This document shows, one piece after another, positions 16,623 through 26,247 of a stretch of 33,000 bases of DNA. The notes under the pieces are model-generated. The model made no database searches. It saw only the letters and a list, made by a program, of their open reading frames with translations, and had not been told where the DNA came from. The first letter of the stretch is position 1. Each line of letters begins with the position of its first letter. The translations under genes were made by a program, and so were the position numbers. Origin of the DNA: Ignavibacteriales bacterium (GTDB taxonomy: Bacteria; Bacteroidota; Ignavibacteria; Ignavibacteriales; Ignavibacteriaceae); NCBI GenBank assembly GCA_016707285.1, contig JADJIA010000013.1:1-33000 (forward strand), in the 5' to 3' direction.

Positions 16623-18349
16623 AAATAGCGTTTTCCGTCGTAAACTTTCATTACGGGGTAAACCATTTCACTGTTATCGTGGAAAGGAGATTTTTTGTAG
16701 AAGAAATCGAGCCTTGCAGCAGGATCATTCTTAAATTCTTCATCTTCTTCGATGTTGAAATAAAAATCTTCTCTCAGATGTGGATCTTCTTCCATCATTT
16801 TCGCAGCGATTGGCTCAAAAACGAAGTCTTCAGCATATTCCTTTTTCTCGAACAGAGCATTAAAATATCCCCAGCTTGCAATTGAATCAGGAGCAAGAGG
16901 TTCAAGCAAATTAAGGATAACTCTAATGGTTCTCTGATTTACAGGGATAAAGAAAGTGCCGGGCGGTACTGTAACTTTTTCTGTGAAAGGAGTTACATCA
17001 AAAGTGGCTCTGAACTTGCCTTCATATGGTTTGGTAGCAAATTCCACATTAGAGAAGCGGTATTTTTCCACTTCAAGTTCAAGTTCTTTATCGAGATGTT
17101 TAAAAATGATGCCGTGAAGTTTTAGAATTCTTGGCAACCATTTGTGTTCCGCAGGAATGAGATAAGCGTCCGGAACCTTAACAGTTTTCGTGATTTCCAT
17201 TTTGTTAAATAATGGAATCTCGATATCGTTTGGCTCTTCGGTATAACCAACAATTGGTCCGCCGGTTATTTCACTTTCTCTTACTTCGCTCTTGAAGCCT
17301 TTGAAGACGATATTTTCACTCTCTTCATTGCCTGTGAGCTGAATCGGAAATCTTTTTTTCTCCATAAAGAATTTTTGAATCGATCTTCTGTCGGCGAAGC
17401 GACTGAGGTCTTTCAGTTCTTTATGATTATTGTTAATGAACTCAAGAGATTCGGTCATTATACATTTGGTTGCGTAAACTCTTTCTTTGTAAGGTTTAAG
17501 CGAATGAGTTTCCACTAAAAGCGCCAATCTGTTTTGAAGGGCGGCGTAACCGGTTGAGAATCTTGGTTCATACGACCAGGTTTTGATACCTTCTTCAATC
17601 GTAGTGCCCACCTTATCGATGTATGGAGCAGTAACATAACCTTCCCTTTCAACGGCATCAATTACATTAGGAAGGAACACTTCATTACCCCAGATCGAAA
17701 GTCTTCTTTCGAGGTTTTGATGTTTTTCCATTCCGTAAGTCAGGTTATACTGATAATCCATCCCGTTTGTTGTGTGGGAATCAATCAGAAGATCGGGAGC
17801 CCAACCTGCATAAAGTCTTAAAAATGATTTTATTTCAGCACTGTCGGCTTTCATAAAATCACGATTAAGGTTCAGATTCAGGGCGTTTGTTCTCCATCCT
17901 TGTTTGAGAGGCCCATTCTGATTTGGACGGTTGAAATGGCTCATTCTTTCATGACCATCAACATTAAGTACAGGAACCACAAGAATTGACAAATTTTCGA
18001 GTAGATACTCTTTTTCCCTTGTGATCAAAATATCACGTAACAGCATCATTGAGGCATCCTTGCCTTCAATTTCGCCTGCGTGAATTCCATTATTCAGCAG
18101 TACAATAGCTTTAGGACTTTTCCTGGTTCTTTTTGGAGTGAATTCTTTCGTTTCAGAAACAACCAAACAAACAATATTTCTGTTTTGGTGTGAAACTCCA
18201 AAAGTAACAAGCTTTGCATAAGGAGATTTCTCCGCTAAATTGCGGAAATATTCTACCGTCTCGGCGTAGGACGGTGTGGCCAAATAGTCACTTTTTTCAA
18301 AGTATGTCAGCCATTCTTCGCCAATGTTTTCTGTGTTATAGTATTGCAT
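16598..18349 (-). CDS. M14-family zinc carboxypeptidase
   Basis: The 583-residue product has the zinc-carboxypeptidase motif HAGEIEGKD (H90, E93), a third zinc ligand in DLLIDSHTT (H192), substrate-binding residues around GWRTN and NLNRDF, and the catalytic Glu in LLVETHSLKPY (E280). The remaining 300 residues form an added C-terminal region without a motif I know. It should remove C-terminal residues from peptides or act on peptidoglycan peptides. Relatives in this phylum often carry a signal peptide; none is visible from ATG 18349 (MQYYNTENIG), so it may be cytoplasmic. A terminator follows. The start is divergent from hemY, with an AT-rich 144-base gap between them. Confidence 0.9.
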   Translation of the reverse strand: MQYYNTENIGEEWLTYFEKSDYLATPSYAETVEYFRNLAEKSPYAKLVTFGVSHQNRNIVCLVVSETKEFTPKRTRKSPKAIVLLNNGIHAGEIEGKDASMMLLRDILITREKEYLLENLSILVVPVLNVDGHERMSHFNRPNQNGPLKQGWRTNALNLNLNRDFMKADSAEIKSFLRLYAGWAPDLLIDSHTTNGMDYQYNLTYGMEKHQNLERRLSIWGNEVFLPNVIDAVEREGYVTAPYIDKVGTTIEEGIKTWSYEPRFSTGYAALQNRLALLVETHSLKPYKERVYATKCIMTESLEFINNNHKELKDLSRFADRRSIQKFFMEKKRFPIQLTGNEESENIVFKGFKSEVRESEITGGPIVGYTEEPNDIEIPLFNKMEITKTVKVPDAYLIPAEHKWLPRILKLHGIIFKHLDKELELEVEKYRFSNVEFATKPYEGKFRATFDVTPFTEKVTVPPGTFFIPVNQRTIRVILNLLEPLAPDSIASWGYFNALFEKKEYAEDFVFEPIAAKMMEEDPHLREDFYFNIEEDEEFKNDPAARLDFFYKKSPFHDNSEMVYPVMKVYDGKRYFNYFDRFR

Positions 18350-18493
18350 TCCACTTTTCTTTAAATTTAAAGAGTATTCTTAAAATATTATGGATTAAGT
18401 TCTCTAAATTAGAGATATAATTTTTTTAAAACAAGAGAAAAAACAGAATTAATTTAAATTTGTAATTTTATTGATTAAACTGACAAAAATTGA

Positions 18494-19873
18494 ATGCAAG
18501 AGAAGAAAATAGCAGTATTGGGAGCCGGTATATCAGGTTTAAGTGTCGCCTACTATTTAAAGAGGAAGGGCTTTACTGTAAATGTATATGAAAAAAGTGG
18601 CAGAGCAGGTGGTCTTATCGACACAGAGAAGAAAAATGATTATCTTCTCGACAAAGGAATTATCTCCGGAATAGAGACAACATCGTTGATTCCTGAACTG
18701 GTGGATGAGCTTGGTCTTCGGGATTCTTTTTTGTATGCAGGCGAAAAAGCAAACTTGAAGCAGGCTTACATAGGAGGCAGGATTTATGATCTGTCAATGA
18801 ATCCAAATAATCTTTTAAAATTCCCGCTCTTCACCTACAAGACAAAACTGAGGTTCTTTTTTGAGCCATTTCTTCCCCGGACATCAAGAGGTGAAGAAGT
18901 AAGTGTTGCTGAATTTGTGAAAAAAAGACTCGGTAAAGAGTTTCTTGACTATGTAATTGAGCCCTTTTCTGCAGAAGTTTATGCCGGTGATCCAAAAAAA
19001 TTGAACATTAAAGCAGCATACCCGAAGTTATTTAAGCTTGAGCAGGATTATGGCAGCATAATCAAGGGGTTTAAAAAAGCTCCATTTGAGCAAAAAAAGA
19101 GGGATGAACTTGAGGGGAGTGGAAGACTTTTCAGTTTCAAACAAGGAATGAGCCAACTTACAGAATCTCTCGCTTCAAATTTAAATTTAAGAATCAACTA
19201 TCTACATGATATTCTAAAAATTTCCCATAAAGGGGAGCAGTTTGAACTTTTAGTCAACAAAAAAGGGGATACCCGGGTAGAGTTGTTTGATTTTGTAATA
19301 TCCACACTTCCTGCGGGTGTCCTTTCCGACGCAATAGTTGACATTGACAATTCTCTTGCGGAGACACTTGATAAAGTTGAATATGCACCCCTCACCCAGG
19401 TTTATGTTTCATATTTGAAACAAGATCTTGAAATCTCTACCAAAGGTTACACCGTTTTAATTCCCGCAATAGAGAACAGGGAAGTGTTAAATATTACTCA
19501 TGTTTCCGGACTGTTTGAAGGTAGATGTCCAGGAGATCGTCACCTCTTCTCGGTGATGATGGGAGGAAATCGAAACGGCGACCTTACTGCAATTGATCAG
19601 AAAGAGATCAATAAAAAGGCAATAGCCACTCTTTCTGAGATATTTAAGGCAAAAGACAAACCTGTGTTTGTTACTGCAAAGAGTTGGAAAAAGGGTGTAC
19701 CGCAATATGGCGGTGAGTATTTCCAATTAAAAGACAAAATCGAAAAATTTGAGAAAGAAAATAGCGGTATCTTTATATCGGGTAATTTTTCCGGTGGGGT
19801 CTCCATCGGGGATTCCATTCTAAACGCTTACAAAACATCAGAGCGGGTAGCCCGCTTTATTCAGCAAAATTAA
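18494..19873 (+). CDS. hemY: protoporphyrinogen oxidase (oxygen-dependent HemY type)
   Basis: The 459-residue flavoprotein begins with the FAD-binding motif VLGAGISGLSVAYYLKRKG and VYEKSGRAGGLIDT. It has the family signatures YVIEPFSAEVYAGDP in the middle and FISGNFSGGVSIGDSILNAYKTSERVA at the C-terminus, which closes the flavin site. It should oxidise protoporphyrinogen IX to protoporphyrin IX in heme synthesis, at the membrane face. That fits the heavy heme demand of the cytochrome operon to the right, although it is not linked to it. Other amine oxidase-fold enzymes look similar, but the C-terminal block favours HemY. The glycogen synthase gene starts 13 bases later, so the two may be cotranscribed. 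Confidence 0.88.
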   Translation: MQEKKIAVLGAGISGLSVAYYLKRKGFTVNVYEKSGRAGGLIDTEKKNDYLLDKGIISGIETTSLIPELVDELGLRDSFLYAGEKANLKQAYIGGRIYDLSMNPNNLLKFPLFTYKTKLRFFFEPFLPRTSRGEEVSVAEFVKKRLGKEFLDYVIEPFSAEVYAGDPKKLNIKAAYPKLFKLEQDYGSIIKGFKKAPFEQKKRDELEGSGRLFSFKQGMSQLTESLASNLNLRINYLHDILKISHKGEQFELLVNKKGDTRVELFDFVISTLPAGVLSDAIVDIDNSLAETLDKVEYAPLTQVYVSYLKQDLEISTKGYTVLIPAIENREVLNITHVSGLFEGRCPGDRHLFSVMMGGNRNGDLTAIDQKEINKKAIATLSEIFKAKDKPVFVTAKSWKKGVPQYGGEYFQLKDKIEKFEKENSGIFISGNFSGGVSIGDSILNAYKTSERVARFIQQN

Positions 19874-19886
19874 AATTGGACAGATA

Positions 19887-21374
19887 ATGCGAATTGCTTT
19901 TGTTTCATCCGAGGTGTTCCCATACGCAAAAGCCGGGGGACTGGGGGATGTCTCCGGTGCACTGCCAAAAGCCCTTCAAAAATTAGGGCATTCAGTTAAA
20001 GTTTTTATCCCAAAATATTCTGCCATCAACTTTGAAGGGATTCATCTCGAATACTCATCCGAGATTGGTGAAATGCCGATCAGAGTTGCCGGTCAGGTGC
20101 ATAATACCCGTGTATTTAAATCCATGATGGCAGATTCCAGAGTGGAGATCTATTTTGTTGATTGTCCCTGGTATTTCGAAAGATGGGGGCATGATGGTAA
20201 ACCTTTGATCTACACCGATCATGCAGATGAAGATGAAAGATTTATCCATTTCACCAAATCGGTGATCGAAGCTCTTCAAAGATTGCAGTGGGCACCGGAT
20301 GTTATCAATGTTAACGACTGGCCCACGGCGCTGTTACCCCTTATGATTAAAGACAATTATAACTGGGATCGTTTTTATGACCGGGTAGCGACAGTTATTT
20401 CAATCCACAACATTGGCTATCAAGGGAGGTTTCCCAAAGAGACGCTGGGAAAAGCTGAATTGCGGAAAGACCTCTTTTTCGACAACAGTCCCATCGAAGT
20501 GTGGGGATCAGTCTGTTTCTTAAAAGCAGGTTTGATGTATGCAGATGCGATCAATACTGTAAGTCCAACTTATGCCATGGAAATAACCACTTCAGAGTAT
20601 GGAGAAGGGCTTGAGGGAGTATTACATTACAGAATTAATGATTTTTGGGGGATACTTAATGGAGTGGATTATTCGGTCTGGAATACTGATAAAGATGAGT
20701 TAATTCCTTACGCCTACACTAAAGAAGATTTGTCGGGTAAATACGAAAATAAAAAATATCTTCTTTCAAAAACGGGACAACCTTATCACCCAAATGTTCC
20801 ACTGATTGGAATAATCTCTCGCTTAGTGAGTCAAAAAGGTTTTGATCTTATTGCTGATTCCATCAACGACCTGATGAAATTTAATGCACAGTGGGTTATT
20901 CTCGGGAGTGGTGAATACAAATATGAAGAACTGTTCCGTTATCTGGCTCAGACCTACCCTGAAAAAGTTTCATTTCTGAACGCAAAAGATGAACGAGCCG
21001 CCCACTTGATTGAAGCAGCGAGTGACATCTTCCTGATGCCTTCAAAATATGAACCTTGTGGGTTAAACCAGATTTACAGCCTAAAATATGGAACTGTGCC
21101 TGTTGTCAGAAGAACCGGTGGTTTGGCTGACACTGTTGTCGATTGGGATGAAAGCCGTCATCATGGTTCTTTCGCCGGAAACGGTTTCAGTTTCTACGAT
21201 TATACGGGTCAGGCATTAGTCTCGAGTCTTGAGAGAGCACTTAAATGTTACCATCAAAAAAGTGTCTGGAGTCAGATAATCTATAACGGAATGATCCAAA
21301 ACTATTCATGGAAACAATCTGCCCGCCACTACGAAAAGATGTATGAACATGCAATAATGAAAAGACGAGGATAG
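19887..21374 (+). CDS. glgA: glycogen synthase (ADP/UDP-glucose type, GT5)
   Basis: The 495-residue protein starts MRIAFVSSEVFPYAKAGGLGDVSGALP, with the nucleotide-sugar-binding KAGGLGD at residues 15-21. It has NDWPTALLP, IHNIGYQGRF, ILNGVDYSVWN, and the retaining-glucosyltransferase site SKYEPCGLNQ with catalytic Glu near 389, followed by RRTGGLADTV. It extends alpha-1,4-glucan from activated glucose in the cytoplasm. Length and motifs are normal for bacterial GlgA. It is preceded by a weak GGACAG site, and a terminator with flanking inverted repeats follows. Confidence 0.95.
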   Translation: MRIAFVSSEVFPYAKAGGLGDVSGALPKALQKLGHSVKVFIPKYSAINFEGIHLEYSSEIGEMPIRVAGQVHNTRVFKSMMADSRVEIYFVDCPWYFERWGHDGKPLIYTDHADEDERFIHFTKSVIEALQRLQWAPDVINVNDWPTALLPLMIKDNYNWDRFYDRVATVISIHNIGYQGRFPKETLGKAELRKDLFFDNSPIEVWGSVCFLKAGLMYADAINTVSPTYAMEITTSEYGEGLEGVLHYRINDFWGILNGVDYSVWNTDKDELIPYAYTKEDLSGKYENKKYLLSKTGQPYHPNVPLIGIISRLVSQKGFDLIADSINDLMKFNAQWVILGSGEYKYEELFRYLAQTYPEKVSFLNAKDERAAHLIEAASDIFLMPSKYEPCGLNQIYSLKYGTVPVVRRTGGLADTVVDWDESRHHGSFAGNGFSFYDYTGQALVSSLERALKCYHQKSVWSQIIYNGMIQNYSWKQSARHYEKMYEHAIMKRRG

Positions 21375-21377
21375 TTA

Positions 21378-21405
21378 TAATTATTAATTATTATCAGGTA
21401 TTAAT
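21378..21405 (+). repeat. left arm of an inverted repeat flanking the glgA/ompA terminator
   Basis: TAATTATTAATTATTATCAG followed by GTATTAATT. Its reverse complement (ATTAATACCTGATAAT) occurs twice in part at 21556-21583. Confidence 0.75.
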
Positions 21406-21484
21406 TGGCGCTCGGGAGCGGGAGTTAATCGGATACTCTATGAAGTGGTATTGTTAAAGATATCTTAAATGTTGAAAATAAATA

Positions 21485-21520
21485 AAAAAGGCTGCCCGAT
21501 TTGGACAGCCTTTTTAATTT
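21485..21520. terminator. bidirectional terminator between glgA and the OmpA-like gene
   Basis: AAAAAAGGCTGCCC, loop GATTT, GGACAGCCTTTTT. The two genes converge here, and the A and T runs on both sides suit termination in both directions. Confidence 0.8.
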
Positions 21521-21555
21521 TGGAACAGGTCTAATTAAGCGGTTAATAATTAATA

Positions 21556-21583
21556 ATTAATACCTGATAATTAATACCTGATA
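21556..21583 (-). repeat. right arm of the inverted repeat, itself duplicated
   Basis: AATTAATACCTGATA appears twice in tandem just before the 3' end of the OmpA-like gene, in inverted orientation to 21378-21405. Confidence 0.75.
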
Positions 21584-21584
21584 C

Positions 21585-23249
21585 TTATTTAGTTCTTACG
21601 AACTCAATTCTTCTGTTTTTCTGTTTGTTGGCATCAGAATCGTTTGGAACCATTGGTTTATCGGGGCCAAATCCTTTAGCAGTCATTCTGCTTCTGGAAA
21701 TACCTTTTTCGATCATCCAGTTCATTACTGATTCAGCTCTTTCCTGTGAAAGTTTCATATTGAAAGCTCTGGAACCAACATTATCTGTATGTCCCTGAAT
21801 TTCGACTGAAATTTCAGTGTAGGCGGTAAGAGTTTTAAATGCTTTGTTAAGAGTGGCTTCAGAAGCAGGTGAAATTTTAGCACTTCCTGTTTCAAAAACG
21901 ATTCCATCAAGAACCATTGGAACATTCATTTTAATCACATCATCGCCAGCATCGAGAGGATCAGTACCTCTGTCAACTTCGACTTTATCGTTTACTGAAC
22001 CGGCATCGGTATCAGCAAGGAGAGGATTGGTTTTGTAGTTCATTAATTCTTCAAAGTCATTAAGTCCATCACCGTCGGTATCCATTTTGAGAGGATCGGT
22101 TTTGAACTGACTAACTTCTTTACCATCTTCAAGTTTATCACCATCGGTGTCAGCTTTAAGAGGATCGGTTTTATACTGTTTTAATTCGTCAGCATCGTTG
22201 ATGCCATCACCATCTGTATCAGCTTTTAATGGATTGGTTTTGTGGGTCATAACCTCATCATAATCAGAGAGAGTATCGCCATCGGTGTCAACTTTAAGAG
22301 GATTGGTGTTGTATTTGGTAACTTCATCAAAGTCATTAAGTTTGTCACCATCAGTGTCGGCTTTAAGAGGATCAGTTTTATGTTTAAGAACCTCTTCTCC
22401 ATCCTTCAAACCATCACCATCGGTGTCAGCTTTAAGAGGATTGGTGTTGAATTTTAACAATTCTTCGCCGTCATTAAGTCCGTCGCCATCAGTATCAGCA
22501 ACGAGTGGGTTTGTTTTATGTTTCAAAACTTCGTCGCCATCGCTAAGTCCGTCACCATCGGTGTCAGCTTTGTTAGGGTCGGTTTTGTAAACATAGATTT
22601 CATCTTTGTCCAAAAGTCCGTCGCCGTCAGAATCTTTGTTGGTATTGGTTCCACCGAAGATAATGTGGAGACCGCCATTAACATAAGTATCTTTTGGATC
22701 GCCGTCTCTATAATGATTGAGGTTATCTGTAAAAGAATAATTGAATCCACCGGTAAGACCAACCTGGATATTTTCTGAAACGGCATAATCAACACCAAAA
22801 CCGCCAACTCCAAGTCCGGTCCAACCTGTTCCTTCTACTGATTTTACAGGATTCTGGAATTTTCTTGAATCAGGGTCTTTTATTACATTATAATGTAATG
22901 CACCACCACCAACATAAAGGTATGGCGAAAACTGCTCGAATCCAAAAGGATACCACAATAGTCTTAAATCTATGGGCACCACATCGGTTTCGTATTCGGT
23001 TAATCTGAAATCTTTTCCGGCATACTTAACATAACCGGCACCGAATTCAAGTCTCCAGGTGTCATTAAATCCATATCTGAAGAAGCCTCTAAAACCACCA
23101 TTAATCGAGGTTTCGGTAAACTCATTCATAGGAATAATAGCATTTCCTTCTACACCAAAATGTACTTTGGTGCTGAGACTTTGTGCAATTGTTATCGATC
23201 CCGCAGAGTAAATAACAAGAGCAAGCATCACAAGCAGTGCTTTTCTCAT
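21585..23249 (-). CDS. OmpA-family outer-membrane protein with thrombospondin-type-3 repeats
   Basis: The 554-residue protein has a signal peptide (1-22), a barrel-like N-terminal domain to about 200 with many aromatic beta strands, then nine 23-residue thrombospondin type-3 repeats of the DTDGDGLxDGDEV form (206-412) and a degenerate tenth. It ends with an OmpA peptidoglycan-binding domain: IVFETGSAKISP, VEIQGHTDNVGS, LSQERAESVMNWM and KNRRIEFV. The Asp-rich repeats should bind calcium and act as a stiff periplasmic spacer between barrel and cell wall. This is a common surface protein type in Bacteroidota. It converges on glgA across a terminator and diverges from dapF. Confidence 0.93.
   Translation of the reverse strand: MRKALLVMLALVIYSAGSITIAQSLSTKVHFGVEGNAIIPMNEFTETSINGGFRGFFRYGFNDTWRLEFGAGYVKYAGKDFRLTEYETDVVPIDLRLLWYPFGFEQFSPYLYVGGGALHYNVIKDPDSRKFQNPVKSVEGTGWTGLGVGGFGVDYAVSENIQVGLTGGFNYSFTDNLNHYRDGDPKDTYVNGGLHIIFGGTNTNKDSDGDGLLDKDEIYVYKTDPNKADTDGDGLSDGDEVLKHKTNPLVADTDGDGLNDGEELLKFNTNPLKADTDGDGLKDGEEVLKHKTDPLKADTDGDKLNDFDEVTKYNTNPLKVDTDGDTLSDYDEVMTHKTNPLKADTDGDGINDADELKQYKTDPLKADTDGDKLEDGKEVSQFKTDPLKMDTDGDGLNDFEELMNYKTNPLLADTDAGSVNDKVEVDRGTDPLDAGDDVIKMNVPMVLDGIVFETGSAKISPASEATLNKAFKTLTAYTEISVEIQGHTDNVGSRAFNMKLSQERAESVMNWMIEKGISRSRMTAKGFGPDKPMVPNDSDANKQKNRRIEFVRTK
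21948..22634 (-). repeat. tandem 69-bp repeats encoding the TSP3 calcium-binding region
   Basis: Nine consecutive 69-base units and a worn tenth (22-residue) unit inside the OmpA-like gene. Units differ mainly at the residues between the DTDGD and NPL/DPL motifs, so copy number could change by recombination. Confidence 0.9.
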
Positions 23250-23460
23250 ATTTTTTCCTTACTATATAGTTGTTGAATGTTTAATAGTGCAAACTTAAGC
23301 AATTTAAAGCGAAAAATTTGTGCATTATATCTCAAAAATATTAGTAAAAAATGTAATTCCCGGAAATTGAATAAACTTTTATTATGCCTTTTATCCAAAA
23401 AAATGGGGAAAAGGGGTTAATTAAATTGTCTATAAAATTGATAAAACATAAATTATATGA

Positions 23461-24318
23461 ATGAGATATTTTAATTTTTGTAAAGTTAATGGTGCCGGCA
23501 ACGATTTTATACTAATCGACCTGATTTCCAGAGGCGAGGAATCGTTTTCCCGTGAGGAGGTAATTCATCTATGCGACCGTAGAAAAGGTATTGGTGCAGA
23601 TGGTTTACTCATTTTATATCCGGCCCAAGATGCCGGTTTTTTTGTTGATTTTTATAATGCAGATGGAAGCAACGGGTCACTTTGTGGTAATGGCGCAAGG
23701 TGCATAATCAAGTACGCATTTGAGCAAGGGATGGACCGTGACGGCGAGGTAAGATTCCAATTTGGTGAAAAAATATATCGTGGGGAGCTCCCGAACGGAG
23801 GAGAGCCTGTTTTTCACCTTAACAGACCCGCTCGATTAAAAAAAGGATTTAAGATAAAGGCACACAACAGCCTTTTCACAGCACATTTTTGTGACACAGG
23901 TTCACCACATTTGATAGTGGATATCAATGATGTCCCTGTTGACCACCGTTATCCGGGCAAAACCTTCAGCGACTTTACCGGTTTTCCTGTTGACGGGTTA
24001 GGGAGGGAATTGCGGTGTCATCCTGATTTTGCTCCACAGGGGCTAAATGTAAATTTTATAAAAACCGTGGATGAACATAATCTGATTATCAGAACCTGGG
24101 AACGGGGGGTTGAGGGGGAAACAGATGCGTGTGGAACTGGATCAACTGCGGCTGCAATTGTGATGTTCGCTCTTGGGAAGGTAATTCCACCTGTAAAACT
24201 TCTGACAAAAAGTGGTGATACTTTAATAATAAATTTTGAAATTTTAGATAATAAACTGGAAAACCTTAGTTTAACCGGTCCTGCCGAAATAAACTTTCGT
24301 GGTACCGTTGAACTGTAA
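23461..24318 (+). CDS. dapF: diaminopimelate epimerase
   Basis: DapF interconverts LL- and meso-diaminopimelate for lysine and peptidoglycan synthesis. The 285-residue sequence has the start KVNGAGNDFILID, the first catalytic Cys in SLCGNGARC (C75), the second in ETDACGTGSTAA (C224), and IRTWERGVEGE before it. Length is normal. The A+T-rich 210-base gap before it holds the divergent promoters of this gene and the OmpA-like gene, but I cannot place them with confidence. The small gene that follows after 15 bases is probably in the same transcript. Confidence 0.95.
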   Translation: MRYFNFCKVNGAGNDFILIDLISRGEESFSREEVIHLCDRRKGIGADGLLILYPAQDAGFFVDFYNADGSNGSLCGNGARCIIKYAFEQGMDRDGEVRFQFGEKIYRGELPNGGEPVFHLNRPARLKKGFKIKAHNSLFTAHFCDTGSPHLIVDINDVPVDHRYPGKTFSDFTGFPVDGLGRELRCHPDFAPQGLNVNFIKTVDEHNLIIRTWERGVEGETDACGTGSTAAAIVMFALGKVIPPVKLLTKSGDTLIINFEILDNKLENLSLTGPAEINFRGTVEL

Positions 24319-24333
24319 ATATAAGGAGTAGAA

Positions 24334-24636
24334 ATGGCAAAGATTTTGTTTTTTGTATCTTATGAGATCGATCCAAACAAGCGGGGCGAGTATCTGGATT
24401 CAATTAAAGAATACAAATCATTGATTAAAACTGAAGGACTGTTAAATTATTCACTTCTCGAAGAGAAGGGAAAATCGAACAAGTTCCGTGAGATTTTTGA
24501 ATTTGAGTCTGAAGAGGCATTCGACGATTTTGATGATGCCGGTAACGAGAGGCTCAGCCTTCTGAACAGGAAACTTGAGTCGCTTAAAATTGCAAAATCA
24601 ACCAAATCCCGTACACTTATTGAAGTGGAAATCTAA
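24334..24636 (+). CDS. small unknown protein, possible dimeric alpha/beta-barrel fold
   Basis: I do not recognise a named family with confidence. The 100-residue soluble protein starts after a strong AAGGAG site (24322-24327). Its layout, a first strand KILFFVSYEID, a helix KRGEYLDSIKEYKSLI, a strand LLNYSLLEEKG and FREIFEFESEEAFDDFDD, resembles the ferredoxin-like dimeric barrels of the ABM/EthD kind. No catalytic residue can be named. It follows dapF closely and lies 42 bases before the electron-transfer operon, so it could be cotranscribed with either. Confidence 0.75.
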   Translation: MAKILFFVSYEIDPNKRGEYLDSIKEYKSLIKTEGLLNYSLLEEKGKSNKFREIFEFESEEAFDDFDDAGNERLSLLNRKLESLKIAKSTKSRTLIEVEI

Positions 24637-24678
24637 TCTTATTGAGTCAAGTCATTTTTGATGGCAAAAGGAATTTAA

Positions 24679-25632
24679 TTGAGTAAATTTTCACATGCTA
24701 TCTATATATCCCTTTTTTTCATTGTTGGGATTACTTCAACAGTTCTTCTGTATTTCAACGGCAGGGACTATTATGCAGCACCAAAAGAGGCGAGACCGCA
24801 CACAGAGGCCGATCTTCTTTGGCGTCCTTCTCAGATTGATGAAATCCCCAGATATCAAAAAAAACTGGGTTATCACAGTGAGGCACACATAATTCTTGAA
24901 CCGAAGGGATATCTTGGTCATGCACTTGGAATAGCAGGTACACTGATGATGATTATAGGGGTTTCAACCTATATGATCAGGAAAAGAGCCCGGATGTTTT
25001 TCAGATGGGGAATATTAAAACACTGGCTCGAATTTCATATCTTTCTGTGCGTTGTTGGTCCCATATTTGTATTATACCACACTGCATTTAAGTTTGGGGG
25101 AATCGTTTCCATTTCGTTTTGGTCGATGACGGCAGTGGTTGTCTCGGGAGTTGCAGGCAGGTTCATTTATACAAAAATACCCCGGTCAATCAAGGGAAAT
25201 GAACTTGACTCGCAGGAGATTGCCAGGATGCAGAAAGAAAACACTTTGATGCTTCAGGAGAAGTTTAATCTTGATCAGGCGATAATGGATGAAATTGAGA
25301 AAGCAGGTGCATCAGGTGACACAAAAGGCACAGGAACATGGTCGAGTTTACTGACTATATTTAGCGACTGGTTTTTAATCAGAAATTCATTAAATTCACT
25401 CCGGGAAAGATTAAAAAACTCGGGAGTGACCGATAAAAAGCTTGTAAAAGAGATATTATCCGCTGCAAAAGAGAAAATTTCTCTTGACCGAAAAAACAGA
25501 ATTTTAAGATCGATGCACAAACTTTTTAAGTATTGGCATATATTTCATTTACCATTTGCCATCACGATGTTTATAATAATGCTGATCCATGTAGCTGTGA
25601 CAGTTTATTATGGAGCGGGATGGATTTTTTAG
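24679..25632 (+). CDS. b-type-cytochrome-like integral membrane protein
   Basis: The 317-residue protein has about five membrane segments (near 8-25, 80-100, 117-136, 145-163 and 291-310). Histidines are placed as possible heme ligands: H81 at the start of the second helix, H120 and H134 around the third, and H287, H290 and H304 around the last. A hydrophilic stretch of about 110 residues (175-285) separates the helices. It could pass electrons between quinol or a ferredoxin and periplasmic cytochromes; this is inferred from the heme-like His pattern and from the next genes. The start is TTG at 24679, behind an AAAGGAA site; no ATG lies nearby in frame. The stop overlaps the ribosome site of the next gene, indicating one operon. 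Confidence 0.72.
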   Translation: MSKFSHAIYISLFFIVGITSTVLLYFNGRDYYAAPKEARPHTEADLLWRPSQIDEIPRYQKKLGYHSEAHIILEPKGYLGHALGIAGTLMMIIGVSTYMIRKRARMFFRWGILKHWLEFHIFLCVVGPIFVLYHTAFKFGGIVSISFWSMTAVVVSGVAGRFIYTKIPRSIKGNELDSQEIARMQKENTLMLQEKFNLDQAIMDEIEKAGASGDTKGTGTWSSLLTIFSDWFLIRNSLNSLRERLKNSGVTDKKLVKEILSAAKEKISLDRKNRILRSMHKLFKYWHIFHLPFAITMFIIMLIHVAVTVYYGAGWIF

Positions 25633-25641
25633 GAGAATTAC

Positions 25642-26244
25642 ATGAAGTTCAATAAAGTTTATGTGTATATCATCATACTTGTTTTTGCTGTTGCCGGAGT
25701 TGTTATTTTTTCAACTTTGAGTGGCACAAAAAAGCAGGATCCACCACCAATTGGAGATGGCGCACAGATGCCCCAGGACGGGACACACGAGGGAATGGGC
25801 AGTGGAGCCGCAGGTGAACCCGGATCGGGAAATGTAAAAGCAGATATACTTGAGAAGATGGCACAACTCGAAAAAGCTGCAAACGATAACCCAAACGATC
25901 CGGCAAAATTGTTGGAATATGCCGAATTTATGGGAATGGCTCATAAGCCTGACAAAGCCATCGATGGATACACCAGGTATTTAAAAATCAACCCCAACAA
26001 TGTAGAGGTTCTCATAGCTTTAAGCAGTCTCTATTACCAAAAGAAAGAGCTGGATAAAGCATTGGAGACAATTAACCGGGCGATTAAAGTTGATCCAAAA
26101 AATTCAGAAGCTATTTTTTACCTTGGTTTTATCGAGCGTGAAAAGGGAGATGTTGCCAAAGCCAAAGCCACATGGCAGAAACTTGTAAAAGATTTCCCCG
26201 GTACTCCCGGAGCCGAACTTGCGGAGAAAGAACTGGCAAAATAA
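25642..26244 (+). CDS. membrane-anchored TPR protein
   Basis: The 200-residue product has one N-terminal membrane segment (about 7-26), a Pro/Gly/Met-rich linker (about 30-65), and then about three tetratricopeptide repeats with YTRYLKINPNNVEVLIALSSLY, ALETINRAIKVDPKNSEAIFYLG and EREKGDVAKAKATWQKLVKDFP. It resembles the TPR part of CcmH/NrfG, which helps attach heme to c-type cytochromes. Here it probably scaffolds assembly of the multiheme proteins encoded downstream, a role inferred from context. AGGAGA stands six bases before the ATG. The next gene begins three bases after the stop. Confidence 0.82.
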   Translation: MKFNKVYVYIIILVFAVAGVVIFSTLSGTKKQDPPPIGDGAQMPQDGTHEGMGSGAAGEPGSGNVKADILEKMAQLEKAANDNPNDPAKLLEYAEFMGMAHKPDKAIDGYTRYLKINPNNVEVLIALSSLYYQKKELDKALETINRAIKVDPKNSEAIFYLGFIEREKGDVAKAKATWQKLVKDFPGTPGAELAEKELAK

Positions 26245-26247
26245 AAA

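Noticed and set aside
22242..22778. plus-strand ORFs across the OmpA-like gene
   Set aside because: They are antisense shadows of the tandem TSP3 repeats, and their repetitive composition mirrors the 69-base period.
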